Shown piece after piece: positions 1-8,643 of a stretch of DNA of 64,000 bases; position 1 is the stretch's first letter, and each line of letters begins with the position of its first letter. The translations under genes and the position numbers were made by a program. The stretch is from Tabrizicola sp. (GTDB lineage Bacteria; Pseudomonadota; Alphaproteobacteria; Rhodobacterales; Rhodobacteraceae), in assembly GCF_022842145.1 (NCBI RefSeq), contig NZ_JALHQD010000002.1, positions 62,001-126,000 on the forward strand, given 5' to 3'. Below the pieces are notes generated by a model, which searched no databases, had not been told where the DNA came from, and worked only from the letters and a program-made list of their open reading frames with translations.

Positions 1-1
1 G

Positions 2-1156
2 CTGGACGGCACCGGGGCGGCTTTCCTGCGCGAGGCCGGGATTGTCGCCGACCAGAACCAGCTGAAGGGTAATCTTGACCTCCTGCCCGGCGAGGCGCGG
101 CCATTATTGAAAGGCACGCTGGCCGCAGGCCCTATCGTGATCGGCACGGGCCCCGAAGGCGGGATGGGCGGCGGACAGGCCGGTGGCATGGAGGCCGCAG
201 GTTGGCCAGAGGGCGAGATCGACGTCTCCTTCCTTGGGGCGCTGGATGCCGAGGTGGCCTTGGCTGCCGCGTCCATCGATCTTGGCGTGCTGAAACTGGG
301 TCAGACCCGCGCGCTTGTCACCATCGACCGCGCCCGCGCCGTGATCGATATCCGCGAGATGAAGGCCTACGACGGCCAGATCTCGGGCGATTTTGTCGTG
401 AACGGACGCGGCGGGCTGTCGGTCGGCGGACGCCTGACCTTCGCGGGCCTGCAGACGCAGCCGCTTCTCACAGACCTTGCGGGCTGGGACCGCCTGGTGT
501 CGACCGCTGATCTTGAACTGGAGTTCCTTGGCGTCGGAAATTCCATCGATGCGGTCATGAAAAGCCTGGAAGGGCAGGGGTCGCTCGAACTGGGCAAGGG
601 CGAGTTGCGCGGGCTCGACATTGCCGGGATGTTGCGGACGCTGGATCCCGGTTTCGTGGGCGAAGGGCAGAAGACGATTTTCGAGGGACTCGCGGGCACC
701 TACAGCATCGCGGGCGGGGTGCTGTCGAACAGCGATCTGAAGCTGGTGGCGCCCTATCTAACGGCCGCGGGAACGGGTGAGCTGGGCCTGGGCGAGCGGA
801 CATTGAAATACCGGCTGCGCCCCACGGCGCTTGCGGCCGAAGATGGAAGTGGCGGCGTCATGGTGCCGCTTCTGATCACCGGGGCCTGGGCCGATCCCAG
901 CTTCCGGCTCGACCTGGAATCCATCGCGCGCGAGAAGATGGAGGCCGAAGCCAAGGCCGTCGCCGCCCGGCTGGAAGAGGAAGCCAAGGCCGCCGAAACC
1001 GCCGCAAAGGCCGAACTGGAGCAGCGCCTGCGCGAGGAACTGGGGGTAGAGGTCGCACCGGGCGAAAGCGTCGGGGATGCCGCGAAGGACGCCGCAACCC
1101 AGGCCTTGGAAGACCAGGCCATCAAGGCGCTGGAAGACATCCTGCGGGGCGACTGA
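2..1156 (+). CDS. AsmA family protein, C-terminal part (5' truncated by window edge)
   Basis: The frame is open from base 2 with no start, so the gene begins upstream; 384 residues are visible. The segment around 'GELRGLDIAGMLRTLDPG' followed by 'FEGLAGTYSIAGGVLSN' and 'TGAWADPSFRLDL' is the C-terminal AsmA pattern, as in inner-membrane-anchored, mostly periplasmic proteins of the AsmA/TamB type linked to envelope lipid homeostasis. The last ~75 residues are an Ala/Glu/Lys-rich probable coiled coil. A TTG inside the frame at 107 is not a convincing start because the same frame and similar sequence run on upstream. The gene ends at a strong terminator and converges on gcrA. Family call is firm; precise function is unknown. 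Confidence 0.85.
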   Translation: MDGTGAAFLREAGIVADQNQLKGNLDLLPGEARPLLKGTLAAGPIVIGTGPEGGMGGGQAGGMEAAGWPEGEIDVSFLGALDAEVALAAASIDLGVLKLGQTRALVTIDRARAVIDIREMKAYDGQISGDFVVNGRGGLSVGGRLTFAGLQTQPLLTDLAGWDRLVSTADLELEFLGVGNSIDAVMKSLEGQGSLELGKGELRGLDIAGMLRTLDPGFVGEGQKTIFEGLAGTYSIAGGVLSNSDLKLVAPYLTAAGTGELGLGERTLKYRLRPTALAAEDGSGGVMVPLLITGAWADPSFRLDLESIAREKMEAEAKAVAARLEEEAKAAETAAKAELEQRLREELGVEVAPGESVGDAAKDAATQALEDQAIKALEDILRGD

Positions 1157-1169
1157 TCCGCAAATGAAA

Positions 1170-1198
1170 AAGCCGGGGCGCAACGGCCCCGGCTTTCT
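1170..1198. terminator. Bidirectional intrinsic terminator between asmA-like gene and gcrA
   Basis: A 10-bp perfect stem AAGCCGGGGC/GCCCCGGCTT (1170-1179 with 1186-1195) has a 6-nt loop. A run of A precedes it and T follows, so it can end transcription on both strands. It lies 13 nt after the AsmA stop and 18 nt beyond the gcrA stop. Confidence 0.85.
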
Positions 1199-1216
1199 GT
1201 CGGATATCGGGTGGTC

Positions 1217-1813
1217 CTAGCGGCGACGGTCGCGCCGGGCGCTCATCGGCTGGAAGGCGACGCCCACATGCGCCTCGCAATAGGGCTTTCCGGGCAGGCT
1301 GGGCAGACCGCAGAACCAGAAGTCCTCGGTCGCCGGGTCGCCGATCGGCCATTTGCAGGTCCGCTCGGTCAGTTCCATCAGCGTCAGCTTGCGCGCCCGC
1401 TTTTCCACCTCGCGCACCGAAGCGAGGGCCTCGGGGCTGATCTCGTTCAGGCTTGGCTGCGGCGGCAGGGGCTGGCCGGCCGGGACAATTGCCTTGCGGA
1501 CCGGCAAGGCCGTCACGTTCGACGCCGCTGGCGCGGCCGGAGCCGGGCGGGGCGCCTCGGCGCGGGGCGCGGCCGGTGCCGGGTCCGGACGGGGCGCAGG
1601 CTCGGGCTTGGCCGCGACCGCAGGAGCGGGGGCCGCTGCGCCCTCCTCCTCCTCGTCCTTGCCGCCCACCCGGTTCGACAGGCCCAGGCGATGCACCTTG
1701 CCAATCACCGCATTGCGGGTGACTCCACCCAGCTCCTTGGCGATCTGGCTGGCCGACTGGCCCTCGTTCCACATGCGCTTGAGCGTCTCGACACGCTCGT
1801 CCGTCCAGGACAT
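1217..1813 (-). CDS. gcrA: GcrA cell-cycle regulator
   Basis: The 198-aa product begins MSWTDERVETLKRMW and continues with an N-terminal helix-turn-helix (SASQIAKELGGVTRNAVIGK, about residues 20-40), the GcrA DNA-binding signature. A long Ala/Pro-rich linker (about 55-105) leads to a C-terminal Cys-containing domain (CKWPIGDP, FWFCG, YCEAH), the sigma-70-interacting domain described for Caulobacter GcrA. GcrA is an alphaproteobacterial sigma-70 cofactor that works with CcrM methylation (GANTC). The ATG at 1813 is chosen because MSWTDERVE is the family N-terminus; the frame remains open about 35 codons further upstream but that part has no family character. It is monocistronic, divergent from the serine hydrolase. 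Confidence 0.95.
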   Translation of the reverse strand: MSWTDERVETLKRMWNEGQSASQIAKELGGVTRNAVIGKVHRLGLSNRVGGKDEEEEGAAAPAPAVAAKPEPAPRPDPAPAAPRAEAPRPAPAAPAASNVTALPVRKAIVPAGQPLPPQPSLNEISPEALASVREVEKRARKLTLMELTERTCKWPIGDPATEDFWFCGLPSLPGKPYCEAHVGVAFQPMSARRDRRR

Positions 1814-2182
1814 CCCGATCTCCGTCTGTCTTGAATATCCGGGCATTGTATCCGTCCCGAGCAGGGGGCCGCAAGGGTTGCTCGCGCGAAAGGCGATCAG
1901 ACCTCTGCCGCGCGCCATTCCGCCATCATCCTGTCTGCGGTTTTCTGCCCGCCAGCGACCCCGCGACCGCCTGGGCGGGATCTGTCTGTCAGGTCATCCA
2001 GTGCCGGCGCAGCCCCCTTGGCCGTGCTGATCCCCGACCGCAGCACGCAGCGAGGGTCGCAGAGGCCGCGCGCCTCTGGCGCCAAGCTTCTTCAGCTACG
2101 GCGCGCGGGGCTTTCCGGGGTGGACCAGCACTTGCACCCCTGCCACGCGCCTGCCTATCCTGACCGGGACAGGAGCCCCGCC
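1814..2182. other. Divergent intergenic region gcrA / serine hydrolase
   Basis: 369 bases without a supported gene. It must hold the gcrA promoter (minus) and that of the hydrolase (plus). No GANTC site and no clear -35/-10 pair were seen by eye. The only clear signal is the AGGAG ribosome site at 2171-2175 for the next gene. Confidence 0.5.
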
Positions 2183-3319
2183 ATGCCGATCACCACGCAT
2201 CCGAACCCCGACCTCTCCGTCGGTCCCGACCGGCACCCGCACTGGAACTCGGCCCCGTACCGGCGGCAGGGGTTCCACAACCTGCACCGCGTCGCCCGCT
2301 ACACCCAGACCTTCCGCGCCGCCCGCGTGCAGGACCTCCGCCTCTCGGCAGAGCTTGCGATCCCCGCGCGCGACGATGTCCGCAGGCTGACCGCGCTTCC
2401 CTGGTTTTCGGCGATGGCGGTCACCGAGGGCAACCGCCTGTTGTATGAAGCCTATGCGCCGGACTTCACCCCCGACCAACCGCATTCCATCATGTCGATC
2501 TCGAAACTGGCCGCGCACCTGATCCTCGGCCGCCTGTGGGAAGACGGGAAGATCGGCATGGACGAAACCCTGGGCGAGATCCTGCCCTTCATCGGGCCGG
2601 GCTACCACGGTGCGACGGTGCAGGACGCGGCGAACATGAACGTCCACAACGCCTATGACGAGGATTACACCAATCCCGACACCACCGCCTTTCTGCACGA
2701 GGTGGCGATGGGAATGCGGCTGCCCGAAGGTCCCGAGCCTGCCAACCGCGATTTCCTGGCGGGGATCGGGCTGGCGAAGGGTGCCACCGACACCACGAAC
2801 CCGACCGGAGCCTGCCTGTACAAAAGCGCCAACACCGATGTCCTGATGCTGGCGGCCGAGGCGCGGGGCGGGCGGCCCTTGCGGCTCTGGCTCGCCGATC
2901 TGGCTGATGCGGCCGGGATCGAGGGCGCGCTTCACATGGGCACCGACCGCCACGGCATGCCGATCTTCAGCGGCGGGATCTGCCTGACCGCGCGCGACCT
3001 TTGCCGCTACGGCGCGATCTTCGCCCGGAAGGGGCAGGGGGTGGACGGTCGACCCTTCGGCTCTGCCGCATTTCTGGACACCACACTCCGGGGCGGGGTG
3101 CCGATGCCCGCTCCCCGCGCGCATCTGCGCTACTCCAACCAGACCAACACCAATGGCACCTGGGTCGGGCACGGCGGCTATGGCGGGCAGTACCTTGTGG
3201 CGAACCCGGACACCGGGCGCGTCGCCTGCTTCCTGTCGGTCCTGCAGAACGATGCCGGCTATGACGCCGACTACTACCCGTCGGTGATCGAGATGCTGGC
3301 CGCCATCTGCGCCGGCTAA
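2183..3319 (+). CDS. Serine hydrolase, class C beta-lactamase / 6-aminohexanoate-dimer hydrolase-like
   Basis: The 378-aa protein has the SxxK nucleophile motif (S105-I-S-K108) and a second-motif Tyr in LYKSANTDVL (Y213), the Y-x-S/N pattern of penicillin-recognising serine hydrolases. HGGYGG near residue 330 fits the third (HxG/KTG-like) motif. There is no signal peptide, so it is probably cytoplasmic and more likely an amide or ester hydrolase than a resistance enzyme; the substrate is unknown. The ATG at 2183 is chosen because AGGAG sits 7 nt upstream, although the frame is open earlier. Its last four bases overlap the stop of the convergent Hint gene. Confidence 0.85.
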   Translation: MPITTHPNPDLSVGPDRHPHWNSAPYRRQGFHNLHRVARYTQTFRAARVQDLRLSAELAIPARDDVRRLTALPWFSAMAVTEGNRLLYEAYAPDFTPDQPHSIMSISKLAAHLILGRLWEDGKIGMDETLGEILPFIGPGYHGATVQDAANMNVHNAYDEDYTNPDTTAFLHEVAMGMRLPEGPEPANRDFLAGIGLAKGATDTTNPTGACLYKSANTDVLMLAAEARGGRPLRLWLADLADAAGIEGALHMGTDRHGMPIFSGGICLTARDLCRYGAIFARKGQGVDGRPFGSAAFLDTTLRGGVPMPAPRAHLRYSNQTNTNGTWVGHGGYGGQYLVANPDTGRVACFLSVLQNDAGYDADYYPSVIEMLAAICAG

Positions 3320-4242
3320 AGCCGCAAGGCCCGAGCTTCTGCAGTCCGCACGATCGGGAAGGCCGCGCGTCGCCGAAGAAGCTCGGCCTCGGGGATCAGC
3401 GCCTCGACCTCGGCCCTTTCACCCTGGGTCAGGCCCGAAAGGCCGATCTCGCCCGGATGGAAGCTTTCCGACAGCGCGCCCTCGGCCAGCAGCACCTCGT
3501 GCCGGTCACACAGCAGAATGACGTACTCCACACCGTCCAGCGGCAGAACCACCCGGGTCGCCAGGTCGTCAATCAGCGCCTGTGCCGCGACCAGCACCCG
3601 GTCCTCGCCGAAATAGACCTCGGCCCGCCAGTCGTCGATCAGCATCCGCTGTTGCGGTGACACCAGAAGCGGCCGGATGTTCGCCACCACGCCCGGCGCA
3701 AATTCCACCGGCCGGAGGCCCGGTTCCGCCAGAAGGTCCAGCACCGTCACGCGGCGCCGCCCGACCCAGAGCAGCGGTCGCGACCCATTGGCCAGGGTCG
3801 TCACGACGTCGCCAGCCAGCAGCGCCTCGACCGGGCGAAGCCCGTCCGGTGTGTCGATCAGCGTTCCGGCGACATAGGCCGCAAGGCCTGCCAGCGGTGC
3901 CGGACCCGCCAGCGGTGACAGGGCCGCCTCCCAGGTTCCCGAGATCGTGACGCCAATCGGCTTCGTGCCCACGCGAATCAGAAACAGACCGGCGCGCCCC
4001 AGTACCCGCTCGATCGCGACCCGCAGGCCCGCGGCATGAACGACGCCGCCCAGCAGCGCCGGCTCGGCCAGGGCCAGGTCCTCGACCATCACCTCCAGGA
4101 CCACACCCACCGCCACGGCTCCGGGGGCAAGTGCGGGATCCAGCTCCGCCAGCCGCAGGGCCCAGCCCCGGCCAGCGGCCGCCCGTGGCAGCAGCACGTG
4201 GTCCAGCGCATAGACGCCGACAGTGATGCGTTCCGCAACCAT
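3316..4242 (-). CDS. Hint-domain protein (Hint_2 type)
   Basis: About 308 aa. The C-terminal half is a Hint_2 domain: GTLIDTPDGLRPVEALLAGD (block A/B region), LWVGRRRV, SPQQRMLI, then DRHEVLLAEGALSESFHPG, which is typical of Rhodobacterales Hint proteins. The N-terminal ~110 residues are hydrophobic-rich and unassigned. The block A nucleophile position, normally Cys, reads Ala in AAYVAGT, so self-splicing or self-cleavage looks unlikely. The start is uncertain: ATG 4242 has GGAG 12 nt upstream, ATG 4335 is an alternative, and the frame stays open to 4554. The 3' end overlaps the serine hydrolase by 4 nt. Target and function are unknown. Confidence 0.7.
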   Translation of the reverse strand: MVAERITVGVYALDHVLLPRAAAGRGWALRLAELDPALAPGAVAVGVVLEVMVEDLALAEPALLGGVVHAAGLRVAIERVLGRAGLFLIRVGTKPIGVTISGTWEAALSPLAGPAPLAGLAAYVAGTLIDTPDGLRPVEALLAGDVVTTLANGSRPLLWVGRRRVTVLDLLAEPGLRPVEFAPGVVANIRPLLVSPQQRMLIDDWRAEVYFGEDRVLVAAQALIDDLATRVVLPLDGVEYVILLCDRHEVLLAEGALSESFHPGEIGLSGLTQGERAEVEALIPEAELLRRRAAFPIVRTAEARALRL

Positions 4243-4584
4243 GCCCGCCCGAATCTCCGGTGTTCTGTCGCCCTGCCAGCGAGACCCTGAACGCCCCGCC
4301 TCCCCAATCCTGCCTTGCCAGCCTTTACAGGTCATTTCCAGCAAAAACCGCAGCCATTCCGCCTTGCGATTCCGCTTTACCCGTTGCGGACTTCCCGCTA
4401 TGCGACGCAGATGACCACCGGGACCCATCATAGCCTCGCCTTGCGCCGACGCCGTAGCGTCTGACGCAGCGTTCCGCTGTCCCCGGCGCAACTGGCGCCA
4501 CGCCGTATCCCCTGCCTGCCTCCCCACGTTGACTCCCGGCCAGCCGTCAGGCACCCATTGGCCTTCATCTGCAAGGACACGCCC
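4243..4584. other. Divergent region between the Hint gene and argD
   Basis: About 340 bases. Part may encode a longer N-terminus of the Hint protein, since its frame is open to 4554 with an ATG at 4335. The argD promoter must lie here. The only clear signal is AAGGA at 4573-4577, the ribosome site of argD. No terminator or operator was recognised. Confidence 0.4.
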
Positions 4585-5775
4585 ATGATCCCGTCCGTAC
4601 TGCCGACCTACAACCGCGCGCCGATCGCCTTCGTCAAAGGCGAAGGCAGCTGGCTACATGCCGAGGACGGGCGGCGATTTCTCGACCTCGGCTCGGGGAT
4701 CGCGGTCAACGCGTTGGGCCACGCGCATCCCGCGCTGGTGCAGGCCCTGACCGACCAGGCGCAAAAGCTTTGGCACGTCTCGAACGTCTACACGATTCCC
4801 GAACAGGAGCGGCTGGCGAAGCTGCTGACCGAGACGACCTTCGCCGACACCGTCTTCTTCACCAACTCGGGCACGGAAACCGCCGAATTGGCGATCAAGA
4901 TGGCGCGGAAGCACCATTACGAGGCAGGTCAGCCCGAGCGGATCGAGATCGTGGCCTTTGAAGGGGCCTTCCACGGGCGTTCCACCGGCGCCATCGCGGC
5001 GGCAGGGTCCGAGAAGATGGTCAAGGGCTTTGGTCCGCTGATGCCGGGCTTCAAGCATCTGAAATGGCCTACGAACGACGCCGACCACGCCGCCATCCGC
5101 GCGGCGATCACGGACAAGACCTGCGCCGTCATCATCGAGCCGATCCAGGGCGAGGGCGGCATCCGCGTCGTCCCCGACCAGTGCCTGAAGGGCCTGCGCG
5201 ATCTCTGCGACCAGACCGGCGCGCTTCTGATCTTCGACGAGGTGCAATGCGGCATGGGCCGCACCGGCCGCCTCTTCGCGCATGAATGGGCCGGTGTCAC
5301 ACCGGACATCATGATGGTCGCCAAGGGCATTGGCGGCGGCTTCCCGCTGGGCGCGGTGCTGGCCACCGAACACGCCGCCTCGGCCATGACCGCGGGCAGC
5401 CACGGCTCGACCTACGGCGGCAACCCCCTGGGCTGCGCGGTCGGCGCCAAGGTGATCGAACTGATCTCGGACCCTGCCTTCCTAGCCGAGGTCGCCCGCA
5501 AGGGTGCGCTCATGCGCCAGGGTCTGGAATCCCTGGTCGCCCGCCACCCGCAGGTCTTCGAGGCTGTCCGGGGCGAGGGGCTGATGCTGGGCCTGAAGTG
5601 CAAGCTGGCCCCGACCGAGGTGGTCAAGGCGGGTTACGAGGCCGGTGTCCTGACCGTCGCCGCTGCCGACAACGTCCTGCGCCTGCTGCCCGCGCTGAAC
5701 ATTCCTGATGCCGACATCGCCGAGGCGCTCACCCGCCTCGACCAGGCGGCCACGTCTCTAGAACACGCCGCCTGA
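4585..5775 (+). CDS. argD: Acetylornithine aminotransferase
   Basis: The 396-aa class-III PLP aminotransferase converts N-acetyl-glutamate semialdehyde to N2-acetylornithine in arginine synthesis; many ArgD also serve as succinyl-diaminopimelate aminotransferase. Visible motifs are FTNSGTETAELAIKMAR, AFHGRSTG, IFDEVQCGMGRTG (Asp218, contacts the pyridine N of PLP) and MVAKGIGGGFPLGA with the Schiff-base Lys247. Full length for the family. The ATG at 4585 follows AAGGA by 7 nt; a TTG nine codons earlier in frame is less likely. argF follows 72 nt downstream on the same strand, so the two are probably co-transcribed, an arrangement common in alphaproteobacteria. Confidence 0.95.
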   Translation: MIPSVLPTYNRAPIAFVKGEGSWLHAEDGRRFLDLGSGIAVNALGHAHPALVQALTDQAQKLWHVSNVYTIPEQERLAKLLTETTFADTVFFTNSGTETAELAIKMARKHHYEAGQPERIEIVAFEGAFHGRSTGAIAAAGSEKMVKGFGPLMPGFKHLKWPTNDADHAAIRAAITDKTCAVIIEPIQGEGGIRVVPDQCLKGLRDLCDQTGALLIFDEVQCGMGRTGRLFAHEWAGVTPDIMMVAKGIGGGFPLGAVLATEHAASAMTAGSHGSTYGGNPLGCAVGAKVIELISDPAFLAEVARKGALMRQGLESLVARHPQVFEAVRGEGLMLGLKCKLAPTEVVKAGYEAGVLTVAAADNVLRLLPALNIPDADIAEALTRLDQAATSLEHAA

Positions 5776-5823
5776 TTTCATCTTTGCCCAAATATCCTGG
5801 GGGTCCGGGGGCAACGCCCCCGG
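5776..5823 (+). repeat. Post-stop intergenic element (copy A) plus GC hairpin
   Basis: Directly after the argD stop, TTTCATCTTTGCCCAAATATCC (5776-5797) matches elements after two other stop codons in this window (14218 plus strand and 62717 minus strand). It is followed by an 8-bp perfect hairpin CCGGGGGC/GCCCCCGG (5805-5812 with 5816-5823) with a 3-nt loop. No T-run follows, so it may modulate argD-argF mRNA rather than terminate it. Confidence 0.6.
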
Positions 5824-5847
5824 CTGCCGGCCAAAAAGCGAAACGCC

Positions 5848-6774
5848 ATGAACCACTTCCTTGATATCCACACCACTGACCCCGCCCAGCTGCGGGCCAT
5901 GATCGACAGTGCCCAGGCGATGAAGACCGCCCGCAACGGTCGCCCCAAGGGCACGCCCGACGACCACCAGCCGCTGAAGGGCCAGATGGTCGCGCTGATC
6001 TTCGAGAAACCCTCGACCCGCACCCGCGTCTCGTTCGACGTCGGTGTCCGCCAGATGGGCGGTGAGACGATGGTGCTCTCGGGCAAGGAAATGCAGCTTG
6101 GCCACGGCGAGACCATCGCCGACACCGCGCGCGTGTTGTCGCGCTACGTCGACCTGATCATGATCCGCACCTTCGAAGAGGCCACGCTTCTGGAAATGGC
6201 CGAACACGCCACCGTGCCGGTGATCAACGGCCTGACGAACCGCACCCATCCCTGCCAGATCATGGCCGACGTCATGACCTACGAGGAACACCGCGGCCCG
6301 ATCGCGGGCAAGAAGGTGGTCTGGTGCGGCGATGGCAACAACGTCTGCGGCAGCTTCCTGCACGCCGCCGGTCAGTTCGGCTTCGACTTCACCTTCACCG
6401 GGCCCGAGACGCTGGACCCCGAAGACAAGTTCGTCGCCTTCGCCCGCGAGAAGGGCAGTAAGATCACCATCCAGCGCGACCCCTTCACCGCCGTCGAAGG
6501 CGCCGATCTGGTGGTCACCGACACCTGGGTCTCGATGCACGATCCGGAATCCGCCAAGGAACGCCGCCACAACCAGCTTCGGCCCTATCAGGTCAACGAA
6601 CAGCTGATGACCCGCGCCAAGCCCGACGCGCTGTTCATGCACTGCCTGCCCGCCCACCGGAATGACGAGGCGACCAGCGCCGTGATGGACGGCCCGCATT
6701 CGGTGATCTTCGACGAGGCCGAAAACCGCCTCCATGCCCAGAAGGCCATCATGCGCTGGTGCCTGGGGGTCTGA
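5848..6774 (+). CDS. argF: Ornithine carbamoyltransferase
   Basis: The 308-aa enzyme makes citrulline from ornithine and carbamoyl phosphate in the cytoplasm. It has the carbamoyl-phosphate loop [13 protein letters not shown] (STRT at 56-59), HPCQIMAD, and the ornithine-site signature FMHCLPAHR near the C-terminus, all intact. Length is normal for an anabolic OTCase. It lies 72 nt after argD, separated by a short repeat and hairpin. The next gene converges and its stop is 19 nt away with no obvious terminator between. Confidence 0.96.
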   Translation: MNHFLDIHTTDPAQLRAMIDSAQAMKTARNGRPKGTPDDHQPLKGQMVALIFEKPSTRTRVSFDVGVRQMGGETMVLSGKEMQLGHGETIADTARVLSRYVDLIMIRTFEEATLLEMAEHATVPVINGLTNRTHPCQIMADVMTYEEHRGPIAGKKVVWCGDGNNVCGSFLHAAGQFGFDFTFTGPETLDPEDKFVAFAREKGSKITIQRDPFTAVEGADLVVTDTWVSMHDPESAKERRHNQLRPYQVNEQLMTRAKPDALFMHCLPAHRNDEATSAVMDGPHSVIFDEAENRLHAQKAIMRWCLGV

Positions 6775-6793
6775 CCCCGGGGCCAGTCGGCCA

Positions 6794-7942
6794 TCACCGC
6801 CGGAAGGGCCAGGCCAACTGGCGCAGGAACTCTGGCGGGACCGGGTCGCCGGCGATCCCGGTCGCAGGCGGCCAGTCGCGCCGGGGCAGGTGGAAGGTCC
6901 CGAACAGCCGGTCGATCCAGGGAAAATGCACGGCAAAGTTCCGGTCCACCGGCTCGACCGCGTGATGCCAGTGATGAAAGCGCGGCAGCACCAGAAGCTG
7001 GTTCAGGCCCGGCACGTCGAAGCGGATGTTCACATGGTTCAGCGTTGCCTGCACGGCAATGATGACCAGCCAGATGTACAGCGCCTCTTGCGAAAAGCCG
7101 ATCACCAGAAGCGGAGTCAGCGTCAACCCCCGGGTGACGATGATGTCCACCACATGCAGCCGCGACCCGGCAATCCAGTCCAGCTGCCGCGACGAATGGT
7201 GGATCGCATGGAACGGCCAGGCCCAGCGGATCCGGTGAAATCCCCGATGCACCCAGTACTGCGCCAGATCGGCGACCAGCATCACGCAGAAGACCTCGAC
7301 GACCAGCGGCAGCCGGTCCGGGTTCAGGCCCGATAGCTGGGCGTGAACCGTCTGCGCGACCACGGTGGCGGGCAGAAGCGTGAAGAAGGTCATCAGCTCG
7401 ACCGCGACATGGCTGACCAGGAAGTAGATCCCGTCCGTCGTCCAGCCCGGACGGAAGATCCCCTGGTCCCGGTGCAAGGGCAGCGCGCGCTCCAGCGGCA
7501 CGAAGATCAGCGCCAGAAGGACGATGTTCAGAAGGAACCAGTCGATACCGACCCGGAACAGCGCGTCGCCGCCCCCGACCTCGACAGCACTGCCGCCGCC
7601 CAGCACCGCCGCCATGCAGAAGACGAGGCCGGTGAGGCCCAGCCGTTTCGACGGGCGCAGGATCACGTTGATCGCCGAAAACAGAAACCCCGCCATGATC
7701 GCAAGCGCCAGAAGCGCGCGCATCGTCTCGACCGGATAGCGGGGGGCGGTTTCGGACAGCGTCAGCCACTGGGGAAAGTGGAACACCAGAACCGCAAGAA
7801 AGCTGCCGACCGACAGGAAAAGGCCAAGGAGCCCCGAATACCAGCCGGTGCCAAAGTGCTTGGGCAGCCGGTCGCCCAGCAGGTCCTCCGCCGCCCGGTC
7901 CAGCCAGGTCTTCTGTGGTTCGGGGGGCTGGATCTCGTTCAT
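6794..7942 (-). CDS. Sterol desaturase / fatty acid hydroxylase superfamily membrane protein
   Basis: The 382-aa protein has several hydrophobic segments (first at about residues 38-60, then clusters to ~200) and the di-iron histidine boxes of the superfamily: HRGFH, HAIHH and HHWHH (in LPRFHHWHHAVEPVDRNF). These ligate two irons in integral-membrane oxygenases acting on lipids or sterol/hopanoid-like substrates; the substrate here cannot be told. The N-terminal ~100 residues extend beyond the minimal domain with extra TM helices. ATG 7942 is preferred over an in-frame GTG at 7945; no strong ribosome site is seen. It converges with argF. Confidence 0.85.
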   Translation of the reverse strand: MNEIQPPEPQKTWLDRAAEDLLGDRLPKHFGTGWYSGLLGLFLSVGSFLAVLVFHFPQWLTLSETAPRYPVETMRALLALAIMAGFLFSAINVILRPSKRLGLTGLVFCMAAVLGGGSAVEVGGGDALFRVGIDWFLLNIVLLALIFVPLERALPLHRDQGIFRPGWTTDGIYFLVSHVAVELMTFFTLLPATVVAQTVHAQLSGLNPDRLPLVVEVFCVMLVADLAQYWVHRGFHRIRWAWPFHAIHHSSRQLDWIAGSRLHVVDIIVTRGLTLTPLLVIGFSQEALYIWLVIIAVQATLNHVNIRFDVPGLNQLLVLPRFHHWHHAVEPVDRNFAVHFPWIDRLFGTFHLPRRDWPPATGIAGDPVPPEFLRQLAWPFRR

Positions 7943-8148
7943 CACACACTCGGTCTAGCTGCGGTACGCGAACGGGTCTTGGGCCGGCTGGCCTGCCAAG
8001 TGTAGGCCCGGACCGTCCGGCGTCGCAAGCTTGCTTCGCCTGCCGTCGGGTCCGTGGCCCGAGAGCCAGATTTTCCCCGCCGGACCCGCCACTCGACGTG
8101 TGCCGGCCGTCCGGCTAGGGTCTTGCGGAATGCTCAATGGAGGCCCCC

Positions 8149-8643
8149 ATGCACCGCCGTTCCGTCGCCGTCTTCGACCGTTTCCTGTCGGTCCTTGCCA
8201 CCGTCCTCGACAAGGCCGAGGCGCATTGCGAGGCCAAGAAGATCAAGCCCGAAGTGATCCTTGCCACCCGGCTTTTTCCCGACATGTTCCCGTTCAGCCG
8301 CCAGGTCCAGCTTGCCTGCGACTTCGCGGCCCGCGGAACGGCCCGGCTGGCAGGGCAGGAACCGAAAGGCTTTCCCGACACCGAAACCAGCTTCGCCGAA
8401 CTGAAGGACCGCATCAGTGCCGCGCGGGGCTACATGGGCAGTTTTCAGGCCGCCGACTTCGCACATGCCGACACCCGCGAGGTCCACTTCAAGGCCGGCG
8501 GCCGCGACATGGTGCTGACGGGGGACGAGTTCCTGTCCTTCTATTCCCTGCCGCAGTTTTTCTTCCACGTGACGACCGCCTACGACATCCTGCGCGCCAA
8601 CGGGGTCGAACTGGGCAAGCGCGACTATATGGGCGCCCCGTGA
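8149..8643 (+). CDS. DUF1993 family protein
   Basis: The 164-aa soluble protein carries DUF1993 hallmarks: LDKAEAH near residue 20, the LFPDMFPFSRQVQ block (about 43-55), and FYSLPQFFFHVTTAYDILR near the C-terminus. DUF1993 proteins belong to the DinB/YfiT-like four-helix-bundle world and lack a proven function. The start is the ATG at 8149, preceded by GGAGG (8139-8143) with a 5-nt spacer; the earlier in-frame ATG at 8137 would overlap that site. Its stop overlaps the GTG of the isochorismatase gene, so the two are translationally coupled. Confidence 0.85.
   Translation: MHRRSVAVFDRFLSVLATVLDKAEAHCEAKKIKPEVILATRLFPDMFPFSRQVQLACDFAARGTARLAGQEPKGFPDTETSFAELKDRISAARGYMGSFQAADFAHADTREVHFKAGGRDMVLTGDEFLSFYSLPQFFFHVTTAYDILRANGVELGKRDYMGAP

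Noticed and set aside
107-109. TTG as start of the AsmA-like gene
   Set aside because: The frame is open to the window edge and the upstream residues are similar in type, so the gene is truncated, not starting here.
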